Positions 7,309 through 15,219 of a stretch of 25,872 bases of DNA are shown here, piece by piece. The stretch's first letter is position 1. Every line of letters begins with the position of its first letter. A program made the translations under genes and the position numbers. The notes under the pieces were generated by a model. That model saw only the letters and a list, made by a program, of their open reading frames with translations. It had not been told where the DNA came from and did not search any database. Source of the stretch: SG8-32-3 sp964514055 (GTDB taxonomy: Archaea > Thermoproteota > Bathyarchaeia > Bathyarchaeales > Bathycorpusculaceae); NCBI GenBank assembly GCA_964514055.1, contig CAZEPB010000023.1:1-25872 (forward strand), given 5' to 3'.

Positions 7309-7710
7309 CTACTTTTCGAGTGCTTTTTTAATTTTGTCTATGCTGTCCGAAAAGTCGGCTGGTTGGTCTTGCTTCATCTTTTTCGATATGGTCAGGACGG
7401 TGTCATAGCCCTTGCTTGACAGCTTTTTCTTCAAAACGCTGAAGGTTCTGCCTTTCCAGAGCGCACACGTGCAAAACACTATTGCCTTTTTGCCTTCGGC
7501 GTTCGGCAAGCGCTCCACGAATGCAGTGGTTTCCTTTGCGGGGCTAAAACCTTCGACGGGTGTGCCTACAATCAGCAGATTGAAGTCCTCAACTACTGCC
7601 GGTTCAGAAGAAGTCATGGCGAAAACGGGAGCTTTCGTTGACTGGGAGATTGCTTCTGCCATGCGCCTGGTGTTTCCCGTTCTTGAAAAGTACAGTACAC
7701 ACAGCTTCAT
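7309..7710 (-). CDS. Small flavodoxin-like protein
   Basis: Flavodoxin-fold protein of 133 residues, a soluble one-electron carrier or FMN-binding domain. The phosphate-binding loop SRTGNTRRMA is at residues 9-18. NLLIVGTPVEGFSPAKET (about 44-61) matches the isoalloxazine-contact region and VFCTCALWKG (about 78-87) the third strand and loop. It is slightly shorter than typical flavodoxins (about 140-170 residues). A TATA-like element lies 26-36 nt upstream of the ATG, so it probably has its own promoter. The partner is unknown; low-potential electron transfer in C1 metabolism is possible but not shown. Confidence 0.8.
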   Translation of the reverse strand: MKLCVLYFSRTGNTRRMAEAISQSTKAPVFAMTSSEPAVVEDFNLLIVGTPVEGFSPAKETTAFVERLPNAEGKKAIVFCTCALWKGRTFSVLKKKLSSKGYDTVLTISKKMKQDQPADFSDSIDKIKKALEK

Positions 7711-7735
7711 GGTTTCAGAATACGATTCTTTCGCT

Positions 7736-7746
7736 TAATATAATCT
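7736..7746 (-). promoter_or_regulatory. TATA-like element for the flavodoxin gene
   Basis: Minus-strand GATTATATTA about 26-36 nt before the ATG at 7710, the spacing of an archaeal TATA box with a short leader. Confidence 0.45.
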
Positions 7747-7774
7747 TCGTTGGTCGCTGGCATGGAAATCAGGG

Positions 7775-8716
7775 CTAAAACTTGTGAACCCATGGGATAA
7801 GCTGCTGTGCGTTCTCGAATTTCTTGGAAAGCTGCAGCTGCAAGTAAGCGCCGTAAGCGTTAAAGTAAGGCGCGCCTCTTCGGGAAAACAAGGTTAACAC
7901 TTTGCCGTCGTGGTTGAGTTTAAAGCCTTCTTGGCATGGCTCATGTCCTCTTATCAAAATTTTAACATTCAGTTTCCGCAGGACTTTTTCTGTGACGCTT
8001 TTGCCGAAGAGTTTTCCCGCGCCCCTCGGCGAATACAAAACGTTGCGCACCGTGTCGTTTGGGTCGCTCCACAGCAGGTCTTCGAGAAAATCTTGTTCAG
8101 GATGTGTTTTGTTGGCGTTTGCCAGGTCTTGGGCAGTGGCGATTTCTGGAGACAAGCCGCCGTGAACCAGCAGGTAGTGCTCTTCCACAAGCACGGCGTT
8201 ATAGAGATACGGGAACAGTTCGCGAACTTTAGAATACACAGCCCTCCCGTCCTCCTTGAATCTGAACTGGAATTGCAGGGGCAAGTCGTGAGGAGATGCC
8301 ATCAGGTCTTCGGGTCCTTCGTGGTTTCCACGCAGGAGAATGACTTGTTCTGGAAAAGCCAGCTTAAGCTTCAGAATCGTGTAGTAGACTTCCGCTGACT
8401 GGGCACCTCTGTCGCCGTAGTCTCCTAAAAAAATCAGAGTTGCGTCTTTGCGTTCGGTCATTTTCCGCGTGAACCCGCTGCTTTGCAGGATGCTGATGAG
8501 GCTTTCTAGGTCTCCGTGTAAATCTCCAATCACCAAAGCCTCGCCTGAAGGTTCAAGTTTGACCAAACGTTCTATGATGTCCAAGTTCCCAATTTTTCCG
8601 CTTTCCCCACGCAGCAAGTCGATGGCCTTTTCCAAAATTTTAACGAAGCTACCGCTCTGAACAGCCTTGGATTCTTTGACGACCGAGGAAAACTTCAAAG
8701 GTAAAAGGCCCCGCAA
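7775..8716 (-). CDS. PPP-family serine/threonine protein phosphatase (PP1-arch type)
   Basis: Metallophosphatase of 313 residues carrying all PPP motifs in order: GDLHGD (64-69), GDYGDRG (98-104; the usual form is GDxVDRG, so Val is replaced by Gly), RGNHE (129-133), LVHGGLS (183-189) and a late RGHEPCQEG. These supply the two-metal ligands and the catalytic His. It probably dephosphorylates Ser/Thr of cytoplasmic proteins. It starts 2 nt after the stop of the upstream coiled-coil gene, so the two are almost certainly translated from one mRNA. About 45 N-terminal residues precede the catalytic core. Confidence 0.9.
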   Translation of the reverse strand: MRGLLPLKFSSVVKESKAVQSGSFVKILEKAIDLLRGESGKIGNLDIIERLVKLEPSGEALVIGDLHGDLESLISILQSSGFTRKMTERKDATLIFLGDYGDRGAQSAEVYYTILKLKLAFPEQVILLRGNHEGPEDLMASPHDLPLQFQFRFKEDGRAVYSKVRELFPYLYNAVLVEEHYLLVHGGLSPEIATAQDLANANKTHPEQDFLEDLLWSDPNDTVRNVLYSPRGAGKLFGKSVTEKVLRKLNVKILIRGHEPCQEGFKLNHDGKVLTLFSRRGAPYFNAYGAYLQLQLSKKFENAQQLIPWVHKF

Positions 8717-8718
8717 GC

Positions 8719-10020
8719 CTAGAGGATTTGAATCTTTTTGCCCAGCGAGCTGTAAACGTTCTTTTCGATTGCTTTTTTGATGCTGTTGATTCTGCCTTCT
8801 ATCTCGTTGTATGCTTGTTCTTTAACAGCCTCGTGAGCTTCAACTCTTGTTTTTCTCACTTTAAGTCGCTGAGATTGCTCTTTATACTCGGCTAGGTTCT
8901 GCTTTATCTTGCCCATCTTTTGGGAGTTCAAAATTTGCTTTTCTCGCATGGCTACATCAGCGCATCGCGTGTAGATTTTCGCTAAAGAATTACGGTCAAG
9001 TATCCCCTTTATATCCCGCTCGGCTTTGCGTTTTTTATCCGATTTCAATTTCAGCTTTCCCTCATTCATCAAACGAGTCATTTTCTGCAGAATCTGCTTC
9101 AGTAAGGGGTAATCCGCTTCTTCAGTTGACAACGCCTTGAAGGGCTTGTGCAAATATTGGTCAAGCTTGTTGCGTTCATCTGGTGTCAAACCTGCGCCTC
9201 CTTTATACAGAGCTAAAGCCTGCATTTTTTTGAAGGGTTTTTGCAGATGCCGCAACGCGTGTTTCAGTTCTTTATTTAATTTTTCTATTTCTGCTTCTAA
9301 GAGAAAAAGCTCGTCGAGTGGACCGTTACTTTGTAACCCGGCGATTTCTTGTTCCAGTTCAGCTATCTCTTTTTCGATGGGAAGACGCTCGTTCTTTATA
9401 CCTGTTTTTTCCGCTTCGATGTCTGATAACTGTTTTTCCAGACTGTGCAACTCGTCTATAAGCTGGAACGTTTCCTCCAAAGTTTTGGTTTTAACGTACT
9501 CTTTCGTCAGAAAGTCGTTGAGAGTTGCCAGCGACTCCTTGGCTTTTTCGTGGACTGCTGAGAATTTTCTTCTATCCAGAATAAAGAAGGGGGAGATTCT
9601 GGGAAACCACTTCTTGATGTCAATGTCTGTTACAATAAACACCTTTTGAGTTTCTTGGGCGAACTTGTTCAAGTTGTCGTAAGAAACTTGGTCGGGAACG
9701 TTAACTTTTCTAATTCTTTCAATGAACAGGCGAGCCAGCTTGTTCAAGGCACGGGCGCGGTTATAAACTCGTTTATTTCTCTTTTCGATTTCTTTCGCGC
9801 TGTTATCCAGAAGCATTTTGCTGACCTCTGTGACGATTTCAACTGCATCGCGCATGTCGTCTCGAAGTTCCTTGGCTTGCGCCTGTACTGGGGTGAGAAT
9901 TGAGCTTGTTTCTTCTTCGAGCCAGCTTTTTAGATCATTAGAAGAAAACTGGATAACTTCGGACAAGCTGTTCACCTCAAGGATATTATTGGCGGGGGCA
10001 TATTTATCAATTTCAGGCAA
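8719..10020 (-). CDS. Coiled-coil protein of unknown function, upstream partner of the PPP phosphatase
   Basis: The 433-residue protein is soluble and strongly helical. Long charged heptad-like stretches occur at about 40-110 and 190-260 (for example EIEKLNKELKHALRHL) and near the C-terminus, around a central region with KPFKKMQALALYKGGAGLT and YLHKPFKALSTEEADYPLLK. No enzymatic motif is recognised; the coiled coils only superficially resemble SMC/Rad50. The start is TTG at 10020; GTG at 9975, in a GAGGTGAAC context, is an alternative. Because it is co-transcribed with the phosphatase (2-nt gap), it may be a regulatory or scaffold subunit or a substrate. This is inference from gene order. Confidence 0.75.
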   Translation of the reverse strand: MPEIDKYAPANNILEVNSLSEVIQFSSNDLKSWLEEETSSILTPVQAQAKELRDDMRDAVEIVTEVSKMLLDNSAKEIEKRNKRVYNRARALNKLARLFIERIRKVNVPDQVSYDNLNKFAQETQKVFIVTDIDIKKWFPRISPFFILDRRKFSAVHEKAKESLATLNDFLTKEYVKTKTLEETFQLIDELHSLEKQLSDIEAEKTGIKNERLPIEKEIAELEQEIAGLQSNGPLDELFLLEAEIEKLNKELKHALRHLQKPFKKMQALALYKGGAGLTPDERNKLDQYLHKPFKALSTEEADYPLLKQILQKMTRLMNEGKLKLKSDKKRKAERDIKGILDRNSLAKIYTRCADVAMREKQILNSQKMGKIKQNLAEYKEQSQRLKVRKTRVEAHEAVKEQAYNEIEGRINSIKKAIEKNVYSSLGKKIQIL

Positions 10021-10095
10021 ATCAACATACTCTTTCTTGAGTAGCTACGCTTAAATAATTACACTTAACAAATAAACGAGAGAGAGAGAAAAACC

Positions 10096-10695
10096 ATGAA
10101 CGCAAAAAACACTTCATTTGCACTTATGATGGGCGCCCTAGGAACCGCCCTCTTCGCAATTTCCTACTACGCAGCACCAATCGCCCCGTCAATAGCCCTT
10201 GACTTCTCCCTTATCGGCGTACTAATCGCAGGCTTCTACGGAGGACCAACGTTAGGTTTTGTCACAGGACTCTTCTCTGGAATACTGCCAGGAATAATGT
10301 TCGGTCCACTAGGAACAGGCGGCATATTCGGTCTAATAGGCTTACCATTTGGAAAGGCGTTAACGGGCATGACGGCGGGATTCATATCGAAAGGCGTTAA
10401 GTTCGGACAGAAGCCCCGCTCGTCCCTGCTTGCTATCCCAGCAACATTCCTTGCATACATTCCTGAAAGCATATTCACTTGGGGATACTTCGTATTTCTC
10501 CTTCAATTCGAAGTGGGAACGTCCGTGTTCTTAACTGTCCTCGCAAAAGCATTGGTAGAAATAGCCATAATGAGTGTCGTGATGGCTGCCCTAATTGGAA
10601 ACGGTGGTTTCAGTTGTTTCGTTAGAGCGCACTTCACAAACCACAAAACCCAAGCGGAAAAGACTGCGGGCAAAGAGAAACCTAAACTCACATAA
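10096..10695 (+). CDS. Integral membrane protein resembling an ECF transporter S component
   Basis: The 199-residue protein has five to six hydrophobic segments (about residues 8-28, 33-60, 62-90, 115-140, 148-175) and a short basic tail. Gly-rich motifs such as GVLIAGFYGGPTLGFVTGLF and the small size are typical of ECF vitamin/metal S components, where LGFxxGxxxG-type helices are common. Its closest relative by substrate cannot be told. It is not adjacent to EcfA/EcfT genes. The purine-rich GAGAGAGAGAG immediately before the ATG at 10096 probably serves as ribosome binding site. Divergent from the coiled-coil gene. Confidence 0.6.
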   Translation: MNAKNTSFALMMGALGTALFAISYYAAPIAPSIALDFSLIGVLIAGFYGGPTLGFVTGLFSGILPGIMFGPLGTGGIFGLIGLPFGKALTGMTAGFISKGVKFGQKPRSSLLAIPATFLAYIPESIFTWGYFVFLLQFEVGTSVFLTVLAKALVEIAIMSVVMAALIGNGGFSCFVRAHFTNHKTQAEKTAGKEKPKLT

Positions 10696-10900
10696 CTTTT
10701 TCTACGAAACAGAAATCGGATAGAATGATTGCAGGCGTACCCCAAATCCTAAGCCGCTTCAGCCCAAAACTTGCTTCAGAACCTGGTTCAAAGAGAAAAG
10801 CGCTCGCTGAAAACCAGATTTTAATGTAAGAAAACTGTTAACCTAAGAGTTAATAAACTGAAGGCATTCAGCTTATTCTGGGGAAAAACTTATCCTATCC

Positions 10901-10930
10901 TAACAAATTGTTAATTGTCTATTAAATATT
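10901..10930 (+). promoter_or_regulatory. mch promoter region: TATA-like box preceded by a dyad
   Basis: ATTAAATATT (10921-10930) lies 16-25 nt before the mch ATG at 10946, consistent with a leaderless or nearly leaderless transcript. Immediately upstream is the dyad TAACAAATTGTTA (10901-10913; six-base arms around one A). A second dyad, TTAAC-N6-GTTAA, is at 10838-10853. The 250-nt interval 10696-10945 holds no gene. Confidence 0.4.
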
Positions 10931-10945
10931 GACTTAAGGGTTGGA

Positions 10946-11941
10946 ATGGCCTTGTCAAAGATTAGCTTGAACACCACGGCTTTAGGCTTAGTCCAGAAAC
11001 TATGCGATGAAGCAGAAAAGTACAATGTTACCTTGGAAGAAGCAGAGTCGGGAGCAACCTTAATAGACGCGGGCATTAACGCGGACGGCGGTTTCTTCGC
11101 GGGAGAAATAATTACCGAGATATGCTTGGGGGGATATGGAAAAGCAAAAGTTACCCCGATACAATACGGAGACACGGTATTGCCCTCGGTTTTTGTAATA
11201 ACAGACCACCCAGCGCTGTCAACTTTGGCATCTCAATTCGCAGGTTGGCAAATTAAAGGTGACGGATTCTCGGCTATCGCATCTGGTCCAGCACGAGCGT
11301 TAGCCCTTAAACCCAAGCACCTCTACGAAAAACTCAAGTACAAAGACGAAGCAAACAATGCGGTGCTTGTTCTCGAAACAGAAAAAAAACCGCCAGAAAC
11401 CGTTATCAAGCAAATTGCTGAGAAATGCAAAGTCACACCCAAAAACCTGTTCCTAATCATGTTTTCCACCACGAGTTTAGCAGGAGCCACCCAAGTTTCA
11501 GGAAGAATCGTGGAAACAGGACTGCACAAACTTGAAAGGTTAGGTCTTGACCCCCTAATCGTGAAGCATGCTTGGGGCTACGCGCCAATTGTACCTGTTC
11601 ATCCGAGTTCTGGCGAGGCAATGGGGAGGACAAATGATGCGATTCTTTATGGAGGAGTAACGAATTATTCTCTCAATTTCGAAGATGAACAGAAACTTGG
11701 GGAAATAGTGAGACAGGCACCTTCTTCTGCGTCGCAAATGCTTCAGAAAGCCAAAAGCCTTGCAGAGAAAAACCCCCGTTTTCTCGAACTCTTCAAGGAA
11801 GCAGGCTTTGACTTCTACAAAATTGACCCTGACATTTTCGCTCCAGCAATCGTGGCTATAAACAACATGAGAACTGGCAAGACCCATAGCGCTGGCAGTT
11901 TGGACATCGAGGTTATGAAAGGCTCACTCGGAATAACATAG
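10946..11941 (+). CDS. mch: Methenyltetrahydromethanopterin cyclohydrolase
   Basis: Mch interconverts methenyl-H4MPT and N5-formyl-H4MPT in the archaeal C1 pathway (CO2 reduction by the Wood-Ljungdahl methyl branch or its reversal). The 331 residues match the family length of about 320. Recognisable blocks include GINADGGFFAGEIITEICLG (about 48-67), VTPIQYGDTVLPSVFVITDHP (about 72-92), ASGPARALALKP (about 111-122), MFSTTSLAGATQVSGRIVETG (about 172-192), HPSSGEAMGRTNDAILYGG (about 217-235) and the C-terminal SAGSLDIEVM. The enzyme is cytoplasmic and cofactor-free. It stands as a single gene; a perfect 10-bp inverted repeat overlaps its stop codon. Confidence 0.95.
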   Translation: MALSKISLNTTALGLVQKLCDEAEKYNVTLEEAESGATLIDAGINADGGFFAGEIITEICLGGYGKAKVTPIQYGDTVLPSVFVITDHPALSTLASQFAGWQIKGDGFSAIASGPARALALKPKHLYEKLKYKDEANNAVLVLETEKKPPETVIKQIAEKCKVTPKNLFLIMFSTTSLAGATQVSGRIVETGLHKLERLGLDPLIVKHAWGYAPIVPVHPSSGEAMGRTNDAILYGGVTNYSLNFEDEQKLGEIVRQAPSSASQMLQKAKSLAEKNPRFLELFKEAGFDFYKIDPDIFAPAIVAINNMRTGKTHSAGSLDIEVMKGSLGIT

Positions 11942-11961
11942 AACTTTCTCCAGAAAGTTCT
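11940..11961 (+). terminator. Perfect 10-bp inverted repeat overlapping the mch stop codon
   Basis: AGAACTTTCT (11940-11949) and AGAAAGTTCT (11952-11961), separated by CC. The left arm includes the last two bases of the TAG stop. There is no following T-run, so it may be an mRNA 3'-end hairpin or a protein-binding palindrome rather than a classical terminator. Confidence 0.4.
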
Positions 11962-12001
11962 ACATGACAACGCGGCAAACAGCTGATGCAGCTTGCGCAA
12001 A

Positions 12002-12009
12002 TTATAAAT
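12002..12009 (+). promoter_or_regulatory. TATA-like box of the first KaiC-like gene
   Basis: TTATAAAT lies 37-44 nt before the TTG start at 12046, with AAGGTGAT (12036-12042) as ribosome binding site, giving a leader of about 15 nt. Confidence 0.5.
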
Positions 12010-12045
12010 ATCTACTGAAAACCATAATTTTCCAAAGGTGATGAT

Positions 12046-12804
12046 TTGTCAGAAAATGTGCCCAGTGGAGTTGAAGGATTAGACGAGCTGATAAGTGGAG
12101 GCTTCCCGCAAGGAAGAGTCGTCCTTATATTAGGAGGACCAGGCACTGGAAAGACAATCCTTGCATCTCAATTCCTGTACAAAGGAATTTCTCAATACGG
12201 CGAAAATGGAATCTTTGTAAGCTTAGATGAAAGCAAGGACCACTTCTATTCTGAAATGCTTAAGTTTGGATGGGACTTCAAGAAGGCTGAGGAAGAAGGC
12301 AAATTTCTCTTTGTGGACGCCACTAGATTATCAAGAGTTGCTATGCTTAAAGAAAAGATGATGAAAGAAGAAACAAGCAGCCTGCGAGGAAAGCAGCTGC
12401 AAATCGACAGGCTTATTGAGGAACTACAGGCTAAGATCCAGCAGATTGGTGCTAAACGGGTTGCGTTGGATACACTCGCGTCGCTTTTCTACAGATTCTT
12501 AGACCCTATCGAGCGGAGAACCGCAAGCGTGGAGCTGATTGAGTCTCTGTCAGACATAAACGTTACTACCATCGTTACCACAGAACTGAGCTACTTAGGT
12601 CTCGAACGAAACCTCATGGACGAAGAATTTCTTGTTCACGGAGTCATCATGATGCAAACGCTGTTTTCGGGAGGAACCACAACAAGGGCTCTGCAAGTTG
12701 AAAAGATGCGAGGCGCCAACGTTAACCCGAACCTTGTGCCATACACGATAGATAAGAACGGAATCGAAGTCTTTCCAGCAATGTCCGTGTTCAGAGAAAA
12801 ATAG
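12046..12804 (+). CDS. KaiC-like RecA-superfamily ATPase, single domain
   Basis: 252-residue member of the KaiC/RadA-like ATPase group (COG0467). The N-terminus SGVEGLDELISGGFPQGRV (7-25) is the classic KaiC lead-in. Walker A is GGPGTGKT (30-37), followed by ILASQFLYKG, and the Walker B strand is RVALDTLASL (about 142-151). A Lys/Glu-rich helical insert (about 100-135) precedes Walker B. Archaeal single-domain KaiC homologues are usually signalling or regulatory ATPases of unknown target; a circadian role should not be assumed. The start is TTG at 12046, chosen because of the strong SD AAGGTGAT. It may be mono-cistronic. A second KaiC-like gene is at 17813. Confidence 0.85.
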   Translation: MSENVPSGVEGLDELISGGFPQGRVVLILGGPGTGKTILASQFLYKGISQYGENGIFVSLDESKDHFYSEMLKFGWDFKKAEEEGKFLFVDATRLSRVAMLKEKMMKEETSSLRGKQLQIDRLIEELQAKIQQIGAKRVALDTLASLFYRFLDPIERRTASVELIESLSDINVTTIVTTELSYLGLERNLMDEEFLVHGVIMMQTLFSGGTTTRALQVEKMRGANVNPNLVPYTIDKNGIEVFPAMSVFREK

Positions 12805-13040
12805 GGGCAATAATCCAATAGGGACAAGCCCCCTAATTTCAAATCATAGAACCAACATTCCCTCGTCCATCTCTATATTCGTTCATCAATAGATTGCAAA
12901 GCACGCATCTATATGGGATTTCGTTGCGTCAGCTAGGTAGTTGGAATTGAAGATACTTTCGGATATCTCTATAATTCTTGAAAATGTCTCTATGGGAAAG
13001 ATTTGCATCCTTGTTCTCTGCTGTTGAGCCTATTGCAAGA
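12805..13040. other. Intergenic region between convergent genes, no gene seen
   Basis: The 236-nt AT-rich interval lies between the 3' ends of the KaiC-like and geranylgeranyl reductase genes. Only a weak hairpin is visible right at the KaiC-like stop (GGGGC 12804-12808 / GCCCC 12828-12832, 19-nt loop). No coding frame, tRNA or repeat is supported. Confidence 0.4.
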
Positions 13041-14057
13041 TTAAGGTTTGCTATGAAAGGAACGCAGGAGAATCGATAGCTCTATTGTAAGTGGGTTGTA
13101 AAAAGTATCTTTCTGTATACAACGCTCTCTTAAGTGGTTACCGTATTGTTCTCTCCAGAGATTGTCGTATAATTTCAGATTATTTTTCTTTATTACCTCA
13201 GCGGCTAATTTGCCCGACCACAGCGCATAAAGAATTCCTTCGCCACTTATGGGGTCAACATGCCCTGCCGCATCTCCAACTAAAATCCAATCTTCGCCAG
13301 CGCAAGGAATCATAAAGAATTCGGGGTCTTGTGCGGATGGAAGCATGGCAGCAAATCTTGAAATAATCTTTATGTGAGGAGAGTAGGAACGAATAAAATC
13401 ATCGAGGAGTTTCTTAAGCATCTTACCATACTTGAGTTCGCTGCCTATGCCTATACTTGAGTGGTTATGCCTTGGAAAAATCCAGATATAGCCAGGGATT
13501 ACGTCTAGATATTTCACTATCGAAAATGTTTTTTCAACTCCTGTAGCAATATATCCATAGGTTAATTCAAGATTCTCTTTTGGAATAGCACCTATTGTCT
13601 TGCGGCGGATTAAGCTGTTCACGCCGTCAGCACCAACAAGTATTTTTGCCCGCACTAACCGCTTGTTAGTTTTAATTGTCCAGAAGTTTTGTTTCCTCTG
13701 AACGCCAATGACCTTTTCTTTAATTAGTTTTGCCCCGTTTTGTGCCGCCATATTTAGAATTTCTTCATCGAAGCACCGCCTCGATATATTGAACCCTTTT
13801 TTAAACCCCGTTGCCACAATTTCTCTGTTTGTGCATGATATTATTTTGAAATCGGTAGAAACACCACCTTTTGAAAGAAACTGTTCTACGAACGGGAACT
13901 TTTCTATAACTGATGGCGAAATTCCACCACCGCAAGGTTTTTCCCTTGGATGTGAATGGTCGAAAACTGTGGCATAAATTCCTTGTCTAGCGAGTTCGAA
14001 TGCGCAATAAGCCCCTGCGGGTCCACCACCAACTATCACAACTTCATCCTGTTGCAT
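13041..14057 (-). CDS. Geranylgeranyl reductase family FAD-dependent oxidoreductase
   Basis: Flavoprotein of the geranylgeranyl reductase (GGR) family, which saturates isoprenoid chains of archaeal membrane lipids or quinones. The dinucleotide fold GGGPAGAYCAFELA is near the N-terminus. The PCGGG motif (CxGG of GGRs) follows at about residue 43, the substrate-side PGYIWIFP matches the P-x-Y-x-W-x-F-P signature, and the second FAD motif VGDAAGHVDPISGEGI is near 265-280. At about 338 residues it is at the short end for the family. ATG 14057 is preferred over TTG 14066: a TATA-like TTTTATATTT lies about 26 nt upstream, suggesting a leaderless message. It is divergent from a prenyl synthase-like gene, which supports an isoprenoid lipid role. 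Confidence 0.85.
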   Translation of the reverse strand: MQQDEVVIVGGGPAGAYCAFELARQGIYATVFDHSHPREKPCGGGISPSVIEKFPFVEQFLSKGGVSTDFKIISCTNREIVATGFKKGFNISRRCFDEEILNMAAQNGAKLIKEKVIGVQRKQNFWTIKTNKRLVRAKILVGADGVNSLIRRKTIGAIPKENLELTYGYIATGVEKTFSIVKYLDVIPGYIWIFPRHNHSSIGIGSELKYGKMLKKLLDDFIRSYSPHIKIISRFAAMLPSAQDPEFFMIPCAGEDWILVGDAAGHVDPISGEGILYALWSGKLAAEVIKKNNLKLYDNLWREQYGNHLRERCIQKDTFYNPLTIELSILLRSFHSKP

Positions 14058-14202
14058 AGATATCAATAGAATCTTGCAAATATAAAAAATAGTTCAAGAA
14101 TATCATTAATCTTTGCATTGGTTAAATTGGGGTTCGATATGAATTATTGAAAGAATTATTAAGACCTACGAGGAAACTGAGAAATTACCAGAGGTTGAAG
14201 CG

Positions 14203-15219
14203 ATGTCAAAAAACCAAGACGTTAACTACAGCGAGCTGGACGCGGTCATAGAAGAAAGAGGTAAAAGAATCCTTGAAAGGTTTAGACAGGTAGCGGTTTC
14301 AGGCGTTAGAAATCCCGAGTTGCTTTCCATCTTAGAGGAAGTGAAGGATTGCTGGAGAGATGTGCTAAGGCCGGCTTTAACTTCATTTTCCTGCGAAGCT
14401 GTTGGGGGTCGACCAGAAACCGCGGACAATGCGAGTCTCATGTTTACTCTTGCGGCAGCGGGCATCGGAATTCATGATGATATTATCGATAAGTCTTCAG
14501 AAAAACACTTCAGATCGACAGTTCCAGGACTCCATGGTATAGATAACGCTTTGCTTGTTGGAGACCTTCTAATAGTAAAAGCATGGACTGTGGTTCAGAA
14601 AATGATTAGGAAAAATTTTCAGCCAGCAAAAATCGCGAATATCATCGAAATTTATGGAAATACGTGTGTCAAGATTTGTGAAGCTGAAATTATGGAACTT
14701 TCGTGTAGACAACAACTGGACACGGATCTAGAATACTACGAAAAAATCCTATGGATGGCCAATGCTGACTTGGAGGCATGTACCAAGGTTGGAGCCATTT
14801 TGGGTGATGGATCAGAGGATGAAGTTCAGGCTTTAGCAGAATTTGGCAAGCGGCTAGGGTTCATGTTCCGATTAGCGGATGATGTGAAGGACTGTCTTAA
14901 CATACGAGGAAGTCTTCCCCATAGGGTAGAGTGTGAGAGTGTGCCTTTGCCACTACTTTACGCAGCCAAGTCTTCAAAAGAAAAATATTTCAAAATCAAA
15001 TCCATCATCGACAAATCTCCTGTTACTCCTTTAGATGTTAAAACACTTTTGAAGTCCTGTTTTGAAACTGAAGCGTTCGATTACATTTGTGGCATAGCGA
15101 AACAAAATGAAAGGGAGGCGCTCAGCAGGCTACGCACACTTAAAAATAGTAGTGCTCAGAACGTGCTTGCATTGCTTATTCGGAAGTCCTTTAGAGACGT
15201 GGCTCATCTCTGCCTTTAG
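14203..15219 (+). CDS. Polyprenyl synthetase family protein (divergent isoprenyl diphosphate synthase)
   Basis: 338-residue all-helical class I prenyl synthase. The first Asp-rich motif is HDDIIDKS (D92, D93, D96) and the second is ADDVKD (D226, D227, D230), both complete for Mg-diphosphate binding. The family would elongate allylic diphosphates with IPP. It is divergent from well-known GGPP synthases: the paired Arg after the first motif (usual LxRRGxPTVH) is replaced by KHFRSTVPGLHG, and the second motif context is FMFRLADD in place of AFQLxDD. Chain length and even activity are therefore uncertain. The ATG at 14203 has GAGGTTGA upstream. The 3' end overlaps the convergent 94-residue gene by 29 nt. 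Confidence 0.8.
   Translation: MSKNQDVNYSELDAVIEERGKRILERFRQVAVSGVRNPELLSILEEVKDCWRDVLRPALTSFSCEAVGGRPETADNASLMFTLAAAGIGIHDDIIDKSSEKHFRSTVPGLHGIDNALLVGDLLIVKAWTVVQKMIRKNFQPAKIANIIEIYGNTCVKICEAEIMELSCRQQLDTDLEYYEKILWMANADLEACTKVGAILGDGSEDEVQALAEFGKRLGFMFRLADDVKDCLNIRGSLPHRVECESVPLPLLYAAKSSKEKYFKIKSIIDKSPVTPLDVKTLLKSCFETEAFDYICGIAKQNEREALSRLRTLKNSSAQNVLALLIRKSFRDVAHLCL

Noticed and set aside
7910..8398. Plus-strand open frame of 162 codons
   Set aside because: Fully antisense to the PPP phosphatase, whose motifs are complete on the other strand.
9137..9649. Plus-strand Ser-rich open frame of 170 codons
   Set aside because: Mirror of the Glu/Lys-rich coiled coil on the minus strand, a common artefact.
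12046..12804. Circadian clock KaiC
   Set aside because: Only one KaiC domain and no KaiA/KaiB nearby; archaeal single-domain homologues are general regulatory ATPases.
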